In this document: positions 54,244-62,685 of the stretch, piece after piece
Layout of the letters: each line of letters begins with the position of its first letter
Position numbering within the stretch: the stretch's first letter is position 1
Origin: Croceibacterium atlanticum
Lineage (GTDB): Bacteria; Pseudomonadota; Alphaproteobacteria; Sphingomonadales; Sphingomonadaceae
Length of the DNA stretch: 64,000 bases
Reading direction: 5' to 3'
NCBI RefSeq assembly: GCF_001008165.2
Contig: NZ_CP011452.2
Coordinates: 3,162,001-3,226,000, forward strand
Translations under genes and position numbers: made by a program
The notes under the pieces: generated by a model
Seen by the model: the letters and a program-made list of their open reading frames with translations, nothing else
The model's database searches: none
What the model was told of the DNA's origin: nothing

Positions 54244-57200
54244 GTGACATTTCGGGAACCGGGGAATCGGACAATTTGTCTTCGCGCATGGCTGGCCGGC
54301 GGTGTCGGTCTGGCTGCTCTGGCCGTGGCCGCGCCGGCGGCGGCGCAAGTGTCCTCCCAGGCCGCAGAGGCTGACTGCGCCGCCAATCCGCAAGACGCCC
54401 GTTGCGCCGGGATCGGCACCAGTGCGGTGCCGTCCGCTCCTGCAGAGGCCATTGTCGTCACCGGATCGCGCATTGCGCGCAAGGATTACGAAGCGAACAG
54501 CCCCATCGTCACCGTTGACGATGCCTTCCTGAAGCAGTCGGCGACTGCTGCCGTCGAAGAACAGCTGAACAGGCTGCCGCAATTCGTCGTCGCGGAATCC
54601 TCGACCACTCTCAACACGGTCAGCGGCACCAGCGGGCCGGTTGCGGCTGGCACCAGCATTCAGCCAAGCGCCACCAGCACGCCCGGAGCTGCCACTGTTT
54701 CGCTGCGCGGCGTCGGCGCCAACCGGACGCTGGTCCTGATCGATGGCCGTCGCGGCACGCCGGGCAACGCCAATGGCGCGGTTGACGTTTCCACCATTCC
54801 TTCGGCCGCGCTTCAGCGCGTGGAGATCATTTCCGGGGGCGCATCCGCCACTTATGGCGCGGATGCCATAGCGGGCGTCACCAATTTCATCCTGAAGCGC
54901 GATTTCCAGGGTGTGGAGATCGACGCACAGGCTGGCGTCAACCAGCAGGGCGATGGCTTCGAATACCAGCTTTCCGGTATCGTCGGCAGTGATTTCGACA
55001 GCGGGCGCGGCAATGTCAGCCTGGCGATGTCGGTCAATACCCGCGAATTGCTGATGCAGTCCGACAACCCGTTCTACCGTAAACTCTGGGCCGATCCCGA
55101 TACCACGTCAGGCGGGCTGCTGGGCGTGGCCCGGCCCGGGATCACCGGGATCGGCCTGACGCCCAACCAGATCAATCCGGCCACCGGCTTGCCGCTTTCC
55201 ACTCCGGGTGCGGGATGTGAATTCCAGGTCGCACCGCGCGGCTGTGTGCTTACCGACTATTTCGCCGGTTCCACCCCGGGCGTGCCCAACAATACCACTG
55301 CGGTATATCTCAACCAGGATGGATCGCTGTTCAGCCCGTCCTCCTTCTTCGGTGCCAATTACGATGCGCGCGGTTCCGTGGGCTTCTTCAAGCTGTGGGA
55401 CGCGGTCGACGCCCAGAGCGGCGTGTACTGGAAGACCACCTCGGCCGGGACGCTGTATGGAATAAGCACCAACACTGCCCAGGTTGTCCCATCGGATCGC
55501 TATAATTTCCTTGCCCGCGGCAATTACGAAATCAACGACTGGATCGGCGTGTTCGCGCAGGGGCTGTTCAGCAACAGCACCACCTATACCGCGCTGGAGC
55601 CGAGCGCGGCATCCAACCTGTATATCCCGTGGGGTGACGGCAAATATACCGGCGCGATTTCCGGCGGTTATCCGCAGGCCGTCTATCAGAACCCGTCCGT
55701 TCCTTCCGCAGTTATCGGGACGCAGAACGTGGTGAACGGGCAGATTGTCACGACCTATGCTCCCAATCCTGCCTTCATCGATATCTACAGCGGCATTCTG
55801 CCCTGCGCGACACGGGGCGACCCGGGTTACAACCCCACCGGCTGCACCAATACCGAGGCTTTCCAGGCAGTGGTGCCGGGTAGCATCCAGGCGCTTCTCA
55901 ACGCCCGCCCGGACCCGAACGCCCGTGTCAGCCTGGCCGGGATGCTCCCGAATCCTCGCGAGAGCTATCAGGATGTAACGACCTACACGTTGATTGCCGG
56001 TCTGGAAGGCTATGTGCCGGGAACCGACTGGACGTGGGAGGCCTTCGTCAATCACGGTATCGCCCGGACCATCAGCCGGCAGACGGGCATGTATTCGCTG
56101 AACCGGCTCCGCGCCGTGATCTCGGCGCCCAATTTCGGGCAGAATTTCGAATATACCGGCAATCAATATACCAATGGTTCCGGCGCCACGACCGGCAGTT
56201 GCACAACCGGGCTGAATTTCTTCGGCGGCTACCAGGGTATTTCCGATGATTGCCGGCAGGCTATCGCTGAAGACAACAAGAATATCGGAACCTCGCGGCA
56301 GACCATCGTGGAAGCCAATATGCAGGGCGGCCTGTTCGAGATTCCCTGGGCGGGCGACGATGTGCGCTTTGCCGCGGGCGCCACATATCGAGAGGCGCGT
56401 TACGAATTCCTCCCTTCCGGCCAGGCATCAGCAGGCCGTGAATTCCTTGACTCTCTGGTCGGCAGTGCGGCCAGCACGATAATGGAGAACACCGGCTACA
56501 ACACACGGGAATTCTATGGCGAATTGCTGATCCCGCTGGTTGCCGATCTGCCTTTGATCGAAAGCTTCAGCCTCGAAGTGGGCGGCCGCATGTCGGATTA
56601 CAGCACCAGCGGCACCAGCTATACCTACAAGATCCTGGGCGATTGGCAGGTTACTGACTGGCTGCGGCTGCGCGGTGGCTACAACCGGGCCGAACGTGCA
56701 CCGAATATCGGTGAACAGATGCTGGAAATGCAGCGTTCCATCTCGATCGATCCGATCGGCGATGTCTGTTCGACACGGCACAACAACCTCTTCTCGGCCA
56801 ATCCCAATGCCAATTCCTCTACCGCGCTTGATGTGCAGGCCGTCTGTCTGGAGCTGATGGCGCGCGATAATGGCGGTGTGTATGCGCCGATCACCAATCC
56901 GGATGGATCGCCGAACCCCAACAGTTTCTATAATCCTGCCGATGCCCTGGTTCGCCAGGCGGTTGGTGGCGGTTTCTCCACCGCGCCGAGGGTGGGAACC
57001 GAAGTCTATCGGCGCGACATCAACCCTTCTGCCCCGGTGCTTCAGCCTGAAAAGGCGGACACCTGGACAGTTGGGGCGGTGATCCGTTCGCCCCTGGCCA
57101 GCGGCCCGCTGTCACGCCTCAGCCTGACGGTCGATTATTTCAACATCAAGATCAGCGATCCGATCTCGGTCATCGGTGCGGGGGCGCAGCTCCTGCGTTG

Positions 57201-57975
57201 TGTCAGCCCGGCCTACAACCCCGCCGCCGCCGGCGTTGCGGCCGGGGCCACCAGTTCGGCCGATCTGAACGATCCGGAGATAAGAGCACGGGCCCAGGCC
57301 GCGCTCGCCAATGCGGAATCGACCTGTTCGGGCGTGTTCCGCGATCCCAGCACGGGGCTGAATTTCACCGGGCAGTTCAACACGGCGGACACGGTCGGGA
57401 CCTATGGCAATGAAGGGCTGGTCAAGCTGTCCGGCATCGATGCCAATCTGTCCTGGAGCACGGATGCGGGGCCGGGGTCTGTCTTCCTCAACCTCAACGC
57501 CAATTACATGATCGATTTCAAGATCCGCGCCTTCGATGGCCAGCCTCTGGTCGATTATGTCGGAACCACCGGCACGGGCGCCCTTGGCGTCAGTTCGGGT
57601 TCTTCCTTCGAATACAAGATCTTCGGCGTGCTCGGCTATAATCTGGGTCCGGCGTCGATCTCGCTGCAATGGCAGCATCTGCCCAAGACGGAAGACGGCA
57701 ATGAAGCGCTGTATCTCAACGGGCTGGCGGCGGAAGGATCCGACCAGACCGGGCTTCCGGCTTATAATCTATTTCACCTGAATACGAGCTATCAGCTCAG
57801 CGATGTGGTGCGGCTGCGGTTCGGCGTGGACAATTTGTTCAATACCAGGCCGCCGCTGACCAATATCGACGCCAATATCGACAGGTCGCTGGGTCAAATT
57901 CCCGGTGGCAGTTACAGCTTGTTTCATGACACACTCGGCCGTCGCTTCTCGTTCGGCGCGAATGTGAGCTTCTGA
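54244..57975 (+). CDS. Large TonB-dependent outer-membrane receptor
   Basis: 1243 residues, larger than the usual 700-1000. Signal peptide (AGGVGLAALAVAAPAAAQ), then EAIVVTGSRIARKDYEANSPIVTVDDAFLKQ, and plug (LNRLPQFVVAE, ATVSLRGVGANRTLVLIDGRRGTPG, VDVSTIPSAALQRVEIISGGASATYGADAIAGVTNFILKRDFQGVEI). The barrel ends LRFGVDNLFNTRPPLTNIDA and a terminal FSFGANVSF. Many paired cysteines (CEFQVAPRGC, CATRGDPGYNPTGC, CTTGLNFFGGYQGISDDC) suggest disulfide-closed loops facing outward. No SusD-like partner is present. It begins at a GTG after GGGGGGAGAG and is divergent from the two-component system and upstream of the G8 gene, so it probably imports the product of that protein. Confidence 0.95.
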   Translation: MTFREPGNRTICLRAWLAGGVGLAALAVAAPAAAQVSSQAAEADCAANPQDARCAGIGTSAVPSAPAEAIVVTGSRIARKDYEANSPIVTVDDAFLKQSATAAVEEQLNRLPQFVVAESSTTLNTVSGTSGPVAAGTSIQPSATSTPGAATVSLRGVGANRTLVLIDGRRGTPGNANGAVDVSTIPSAALQRVEIISGGASATYGADAIAGVTNFILKRDFQGVEIDAQAGVNQQGDGFEYQLSGIVGSDFDSGRGNVSLAMSVNTRELLMQSDNPFYRKLWADPDTTSGGLLGVARPGITGIGLTPNQINPATGLPLSTPGAGCEFQVAPRGCVLTDYFAGSTPGVPNNTTAVYLNQDGSLFSPSSFFGANYDARGSVGFFKLWDAVDAQSGVYWKTTSAGTLYGISTNTAQVVPSDRYNFLARGNYEINDWIGVFAQGLFSNSTTYTALEPSAASNLYIPWGDGKYTGAISGGYPQAVYQNPSVPSAVIGTQNVVNGQIVTTYAPNPAFIDIYSGILPCATRGDPGYNPTGCTNTEAFQAVVPGSIQALLNARPDPNARVSLAGMLPNPRESYQDVTTYTLIAGLEGYVPGTDWTWEAFVNHGIARTISRQTGMYSLNRLRAVISAPNFGQNFEYTGNQYTNGSGATTGSCTTGLNFFGGYQGISDDCRQAIAEDNKNIGTSRQTIVEANMQGGLFEIPWAGDDVRFAAGATYREARYEFLPSGQASAGREFLDSLVGSAASTIMENTGYNTREFYGELLIPLVADLPLIESFSLEVGGRMSDYSTSGTSYTYKILGDWQVTDWLRLRGGYNRAERAPNIGEQMLEMQRSISIDPIGDVCSTRHNNLFSANPNANSSTALDVQAVCLELMARDNGGVYAPITNPDGSPNPNSFYNPADALVRQAVGGGFSTAPRVGTEVYRRDINPSAPVLQPEKADTWTVGAVIRSPLASGPLSRLSLTVDYFNIKISDPISVIGAGAQLLRCVSPAYNPAAAGVAAGATSSADLNDPEIRARAQAALANAESTCSGVFRDPSTGLNFTGQFNTADTVGTYGNEGLVKLSGIDANLSWSTDAGPGSVFLNLNANYMIDFKIRAFDGQPLVDYVGTTGTGALGVSSGSSFEYKIFGVLGYNLGPASISLQWQHLPKTEDGNEALYLNGLAAEGSDQTGLPAYNLFHLNTSYQLSDVVRLRFGVDNLFNTRPPLTNIDANIDRSLGQIPGGSYSLFHDTLGRRFSFGANVSF

Positions 57976-57986
57976 CCATAAAAATA

Positions 57987-58002
57987 CGGGACCGAAGTCC
58001 CG
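57987..58002 (+). other. Hairpin between the receptor and G8 genes
   Basis: CGGGAC and GTCCCG close a CGAA tetraloop (GNRA-like stabilising type), 19 bases before the G8 start. No T run follows, so it is more likely an RNA processing or stability element than a terminator. Confidence 0.6.
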
Positions 58003-58020
58003 GTTGAGGGGATAAATACG

Positions 58021-60567
58021 ATGCGAAAGCTTAGCCTCCTTCATTGTGCCTCGCTTGTCCCGGCGGTGCTCATGCTGGGCGCCGGGTCCGTGGCGGCCGC
58101 GCAGGAAGATCACGCCCATATGGAACAGGGCGCGGATAGGTCCGCGGCGGCGGTCAGCAAGGCGCGCTGGTCCGATCCTGCCGCCTGGCCTGACGGGAAG
58201 GTACCGGGCGCGGGCGATGCGGTCACAATTCCGCGCAACATGGAGGTCGTTCTGGATGTCGATCCCCCGGCCCTGCGCAGCCTGACCATCGACGGGAAGC
58301 TGAGCTTTTCGAACGATCTCGATATCGAGCTGGAAACCGAGTGGATCTATGTCCGCGGCGGCGAGCTTGAGATCGGCACCGAAGCCAGTCCGCATACGCG
58401 CAAGGCGGTTATCACCCTCACGGACAATATCCGCGACGAGGATGTCAACACGATGGGGGATCGTGGCATCTTGCTGATGCGGGGCACGCTGAACCTGCAT
58501 GGCGACCGCGAACACACATGGACGAAGCTTGCCAAAACGGCCGAAGCCGGCAGCGCCGAGATCGAGGTGCTGGACGCCAGCGGCTGGCGCAAGGGTGACG
58601 AGATCGTCCTCGCATCGACCGACTTCAATCCCCGCCAGGCGGAAAAGCGCAGGATCATGGCCATCCGGGGCAACCTGATCACGCTCGATCGCAAGCTGGA
58701 TTACATGCATTTCGGCCAGATCACCCAAGGCGTGGACCAGCGCGGCGAAGTCGGCCTGTTGACGCGGAATATCCGCGTGCAGGCTTCGGAGGATGCGGAG
58801 GAAACCTATTTCGGCGGGCATATCATGGCCATGCCCGGATCCCAGGTCCGCGCTTCCGGTGTGGAGCTGTATCGCATGGGGCAGAACATGCACCTGGCCC
58901 GCTACCCGATGCACTGGCACCTGGTGGGCGAAGGGGCTGGCCAGTACATCCGCAACGCCGCGATCCACAACACCTACAGCCGCTGTGTCACCGTGCATGG
59001 CACCAATAATGTGCGGGTGGAAAATAATGTGACCTTCGATACTGTCGGCCACTGTTTCTTCCTGGAAGACGCGGTGGAAACGGGCAATCAGTTCGTTCGC
59101 AATCTGGGGATCATGACCAAATGCCATCCCACCCTCCCGTGCGAGCCGACGAACCTGGCGCCGGGCGGTGGATCGGGCATGGCCGGCCAGCGCGCCAAAC
59201 ATGTGCTGATCCCTTCGGACAACACGGCATCGACTTTCTGGATCACCAATCCCGATAATATCTACCGGGACAATGTGGCCGCTGGTTCGGACCAGATCGG
59301 CTTCTGGTTCGCCTTGCCCGAACACCCGACGGGGCAGTTCGAAGGCACGGAAACGAGCGCGAACACCTGGCCGCGCCGGATTCCGGTGCGGGAATTCAAG
59401 GGCAACACCGCCCATTCCAATTTCGACGGGCTGATGTTCGATCGCGGGCCCAAGCCCGACGGAACATTCAGCGTTGTCGGCAGCAACTACCATACCGGCC
59501 ATGCCGATCCGTCCGATCCCGACAGCCAGAAGCTGGATTCCTTGTTCGAGGATTTCACCGGCTACAAGAACCGCAACGGCGCCATCTGGGCGCGCGGCGA
59601 ATTGCACACGTTCAAGAATCTGAAACTGGCCGATAATGCCATCGGCTTCACCCATGCTGCGGGCAGGGGACCAAATGCCTATTCCTCAAGGGTCATCGAT
59701 TCCATTTTCGTGGGCGAAAGCGACAATATCGGCAATCCGAGCAGCCCGGAAGAAATCGCCTATGGCCGCAGCCTGCCGAGCGAACATGCGGATTTCCCGA
59801 TCCGGGGCTATGAATATTATGACATGCGCCATGACGTGGAGAACGTCACCTTCGTCAATTTCCAGCCCAATGAAACGCGCGATGCGGGGGCCATTTCTTA
59901 CCTGATGTATACCAGCTTCGGGATGAGCACGGAGAACGCCGTCGAAGGCGCGACCTTCGTCGATGCCAAGCCGGTCAGTTTCCCCCCGGTCGTGCGCAGA
60001 TGGGCGTCCGATTTCGGAAGGGGCAATGCGTGGCGCGGTGCGGCGATCCATGACCGGGACGGCTCGGTCGGTGGCGTCCCCGATTCCTACATCGTCCTGG
60101 ATAACGGCATCGCTTCCGATGAAGATGCGTGTGACATCAGGCCGGATTGGGGCGCGGCCATATGCCGGGGCGATTTCGGCCATTTCGGGCTTGGCGGGAA
60201 TATGGGCTTCGGCAGCGGCCCGATCGCCGATCCGATCATGCTCAGCCGCAATGGCCGGCGTTGGGAATATACCGGGCAGACGACGATCCGCAGCGGAGCC
60301 GAAGTCAGGGTCGAGACGGGCAGGGACAATTTGTCGCTGTCACTGGCGGAAATGGACAAGGGCTCCTGGGTCATTTTCGAACTACCCGGCTTCACCACTG
60401 CCGCCGAGGGTGAGCAGCTGGATAGCCTAGATGCACTGCGCGCGGCCCAGGGCACCGCTTATTACAAGGATGACTCCACATTATGGGTCAAGCTCGTGGC
60501 GGCGAATGCTGGCGGCCCGCGCGGACCGGGCCGTGGCCCGGGGGCCGGGCTTGAGGTGCGCAGGTAG
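58021..60567 (+). CDS. Secreted G8-domain protein resembling CEMIP/TMEM2 hyaluronan-degrading proteins
   Basis: 848 residues after a ribosome site GAGGGG. Signal peptide (LLHCASLVPAVLMLGAGSVAAAQ). A G8 domain lies at about residues 45-150: WSDPAAWPDGKVPGAGDAVTIP, VVLDVDPPALRSLTIDGKLSF, WIYVRGGELEIGTEASPHTRKAVITL. A long right-handed beta-helix follows, with YPMHWHLVGEG, YIRNAAIHNTYSRCVTVHGTN, FDTVGHCFFLEDAVETGN, STFWITNPDNIYRDNVAAGS, IGFWFALPEHPTGQF, NTAHSNFDGLMFDRG and IHDRDGSVGG. These blocks follow the order in human CEMIP and TMEM2, from memory. Ends in a basic RGPGRGPG tail. It likely acts on a polysaccharide at the surface or in the periplasm. Confidence 0.85.
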   Translation: MRKLSLLHCASLVPAVLMLGAGSVAAAQEDHAHMEQGADRSAAAVSKARWSDPAAWPDGKVPGAGDAVTIPRNMEVVLDVDPPALRSLTIDGKLSFSNDLDIELETEWIYVRGGELEIGTEASPHTRKAVITLTDNIRDEDVNTMGDRGILLMRGTLNLHGDREHTWTKLAKTAEAGSAEIEVLDASGWRKGDEIVLASTDFNPRQAEKRRIMAIRGNLITLDRKLDYMHFGQITQGVDQRGEVGLLTRNIRVQASEDAEETYFGGHIMAMPGSQVRASGVELYRMGQNMHLARYPMHWHLVGEGAGQYIRNAAIHNTYSRCVTVHGTNNVRVENNVTFDTVGHCFFLEDAVETGNQFVRNLGIMTKCHPTLPCEPTNLAPGGGSGMAGQRAKHVLIPSDNTASTFWITNPDNIYRDNVAAGSDQIGFWFALPEHPTGQFEGTETSANTWPRRIPVREFKGNTAHSNFDGLMFDRGPKPDGTFSVVGSNYHTGHADPSDPDSQKLDSLFEDFTGYKNRNGAIWARGELHTFKNLKLADNAIGFTHAAGRGPNAYSSRVIDSIFVGESDNIGNPSSPEEIAYGRSLPSEHADFPIRGYEYYDMRHDVENVTFVNFQPNETRDAGAISYLMYTSFGMSTENAVEGATFVDAKPVSFPPVVRRWASDFGRGNAWRGAAIHDRDGSVGGVPDSYIVLDNGIASDEDACDIRPDWGAAICRGDFGHFGLGGNMGFGSGPIADPIMLSRNGRRWEYTGQTTIRSGAEVRVETGRDNLSLSLAEMDKGSWVIFELPGFTTAAEGEQLDSLDALRAAQGTAYYKDDSTLWVKLVAANAGGPRGPGRGPGAGLEVRR

Positions 60568-60595
60568 GTTCAAACCGGACTGGAATACCCGGACT

Positions 60596-60616
60596 CCGGC
60601 GCAGTTAACGCGCCGG
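60596..60616 (+). other. Strong hairpin after the G8 gene
   Basis: CCGGCGC and GCGCCGG enclose AGTTAAC, itself partly palindromic. It lies 29 bases after the G8 stop. No T tract follows, so Rho-independent termination is uncertain. Confidence 0.5.
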
Positions 60617-60674
60617 GGGCCGGCCATGATGATCTGCAGATGATTGTCAGGCGTTTGGGCAAGGGAGGGTATAC

Positions 60675-61220
60675 ATGCCGATCATTCCGAACCGGGCCGT
60701 TCTCACCGTGGCGGGCGCGGCCGCGTTCGCCGCGGCCCCGCTGCCGGTATCGGCGCAAGTGGACCGTGACATCGTGCTGAATATCCTGCTGGAATGCGCG
60801 AAAATCGCCGATCCGATGGCGCGCGTGTCCTGCTATGACAATAATATCCGCAGGGTCGAACCTTCAGCAGCGGCCGCTGTGCCGGACCGGGGGCAGGATC
60901 GACAGCCGGCCAGCCCGGCGTTTGCTGAAGGTGCTGCAACGCAAACCCGGGCTGCTGTCGCGCCCGTCCGGCAAGACGCGCCCCCTCCGCGTGGGGAAAG
61001 CAGCTTCACGCCCGTTATCGCTTCGATTTCCGAACGGTCGCCGGGCGCATTTCTGGTGACGCTGGAAGACGGCGCCAGCTGGGAATATTCCGACAACATG
61101 CCGCTGTCTTATCGCCCGCCACGGCGGGGATCGAAGGTAGAGATCGAACGCGGATCGCTGGGCAGCTATCTCCTGCGCTATGACAATCAGCAGCCCGCGC
61201 GCGTCCGCCGCGTGCGCTAG
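60675..61220 (+). CDS. Periplasmic protein with N-terminal Cys-containing helix motif
   Basis: 181 residues, signal peptide (VLTVAGAAAFAAAPLPVSAQ). Right after it comes LNILLECAKIADPMARVSCYDNNIRRV, a two-cysteine helical hairpin common to many proteobacterial periplasmic proteins (C-x..-R-L-x-C-Y-D). A Pro/Ala-rich middle and a small beta domain (FLVTLEDGASWEYSDNMPLSYRPPRRGSKVEIERGSLGSYLLRYD) follow. Function unknown. It is on the same strand as the G8 gene 107 bases downstream and might belong to that transcription unit. Confidence 0.75.
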   Translation: MPIIPNRAVLTVAGAAAFAAAPLPVSAQVDRDIVLNILLECAKIADPMARVSCYDNNIRRVEPSAAAAVPDRGQDRQPASPAFAEGAATQTRAAVAPVRQDAPPPRGESSFTPVIASISERSPGAFLVTLEDGASWEYSDNMPLSYRPPRRGSKVEIERGSLGSYLLRYDNQQPARVRRVR

Positions 61221-61267
61221 GGCAGCACGCGACGGCGTGTAGATCAGCGGGGCGCCCGGGGTGGCTT

Positions 61268-62680
61268 TCAGCCCTGGCTCCAGCCTCCGCCCAGGGCGCG
61301 GAACACGTCGATCTGCGCACGGGACACGGTGGCATCCTGCGCTGCCAATTGCGCGCGCGCTTCAGCCAGGGTCCGTTCGGCATCCAGCCTGTCGAGCGAA
61401 TTGACCGCCCCTTCGCGCTGTTGGGCCCGCAGGATACGGGCGGCCTTGTCCGCCTGCTCGCTCGCCGATTGCAGCGCACGGCGCCGCTGGATCGCGGCGG
61501 CATAATTGGTCAGCGCGGTTTCCGCCTCTTCCAGCGCGGTCAGCACTGTACCGTCAAATGCCGCGAGCGAGCCGCTGGCATCGGCTTCGGCGGCGTCGAT
61601 CCGGGCGCGGATCGGTTCCTGATTGGGGAAAGTCCAGCTCAGCAGCGGACCCAGCACCCAGCGCAGAGGGCCGCTGGTGAAGATATCGCCCAGATCGGGC
61701 CCGGTCGATCCGATCGCGCCGCCCAGCGTGATACGCGGATAGAGATCCGCCGTGGCGACCCCGATCCGCGCCGTATCGGCGGCCAGGCGCCGTTCCGCGG
61801 CCCGCACATCGGGGCGGCGCGCCAGCAATTGCGCCCCGTCGCCAACGGGCAGCGGCTGTTCGATTTCCAGCACCATGCTGCGCTCTCCCGCGATGGGAGG
61901 CAATTCGGCAGGTGCACGCCCGGTCAGCGTGGCCAGCCGGAACAGCGCCACGCGCCGCTGCGCCTCAAGTGCCGGAATTTCCGCCGCGCGCTGATCGCGC
62001 AATGTGGCGATGCGCGCCACGGCAAGCCCGTGTTCCAGCCCGGCCTTATGGCGTTTGCGCGTCAGTTCGAGAGATTCGTCGAGCAGGTCCACAATTTCAT
62101 GCGCAACGCGCAACCGTTCAGCGCCGGATGCCGCATCGGCATAGGCGCGGGTAGTGTCGGCCACGACCATCACGCGGATCGCATCGGCATCAGCCTCGCT
62201 GGCGGCGAGATCGGCGCGTGCCGCTTCGACCCCGCGCCCGACCCGGCCGAACAGATCGACTTCATAGGCAATGTCGATCCCGGCGTCGTAATTCCATGCC
62301 TCGCGGTCCAGGCCTGCGGGCAATTGCTGTTCGGGAAGGCGGTTATAGGTTGCCCCGGCACCGATTTCGCTCTGCGGCAGGCGATCGCTTCGCGCACCGC
62401 GCAGGCCGGCACGGGCCCGGTCGATCCGGGCCAGCGCCTGGCGCATGTCCGTGTTCGCCGCCAGTGCATCCTGGACCAGCTGGTCCAGCACGGGATCGTT
62501 GTAGAGCCGCCACCAATCGGCCGGCAGGGGATCCGGCGCGAAGGCCGGATCATCTGCGGAAAGGAGGGGGGCGGACGACGCGGGATTGGGGGTGGAAGGG
62601 ACGTAGTCCGGCCCCACCGCGCAGGCCGACAGGGCCAGTGCGGAAAGAGATGAGGAGGCGAGATGGCGAAGTTTCATCAT
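61268..62680 (-). CDS. RND efflux outer-membrane factor (NodT/OprM family)
   Basis: 470 residues. Lipoprotein start (ALALSACAVGPDYVPSTP), with ADWWRLYNDPVLDQLVQDALAANTDMRQALARIDRARAGLRGARSDRLPQSEIGAGATYNR and the mirrored second repeat (LLARRPDVRAAERRLAADTARIGVATADLYPRITLGGAIGSTG). TolC-type trimeric channel. It lies just downstream of the permease gene, within six bases, and is translated in the same operon. The adaptor gene is expected before the permease, outside the window. Confidence 0.95.
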   Translation of the reverse strand: MMKLRHLASSSLSALALSACAVGPDYVPSTPNPASSAPLLSADDPAFAPDPLPADWWRLYNDPVLDQLVQDALAANTDMRQALARIDRARAGLRGARSDRLPQSEIGAGATYNRLPEQQLPAGLDREAWNYDAGIDIAYEVDLFGRVGRGVEAARADLAASEADADAIRVMVVADTTRAYADAASGAERLRVAHEIVDLLDESLELTRKRHKAGLEHGLAVARIATLRDQRAAEIPALEAQRRVALFRLATLTGRAPAELPPIAGERSMVLEIEQPLPVGDGAQLLARRPDVRAAERRLAADTARIGVATADLYPRITLGGAIGSTGPDLGDIFTSGPLRWVLGPLLSWTFPNQEPIRARIDAAEADASGSLAAFDGTVLTALEEAETALTNYAAAIQRRRALQSASEQADKAARILRAQQREGAVNSLDRLDAERTLAEARAQLAAQDATVSRAQIDVFRALGGGWSQG

Positions 62681-62685
62681 GGCAC

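Noticed and set aside
57769-59655. Open frame of 628 codons on the minus strand opposite the G8 gene
   Set aside because: Antisense shadow; no signal or domain can be read and the plus-strand protein is clear.
51432-60616. Genomic island inserted at tRNA-Ser
   Set aside because: No integrase, no repeated 3' tRNA end and no clear change of base composition were seen, so an island is only a possibility.
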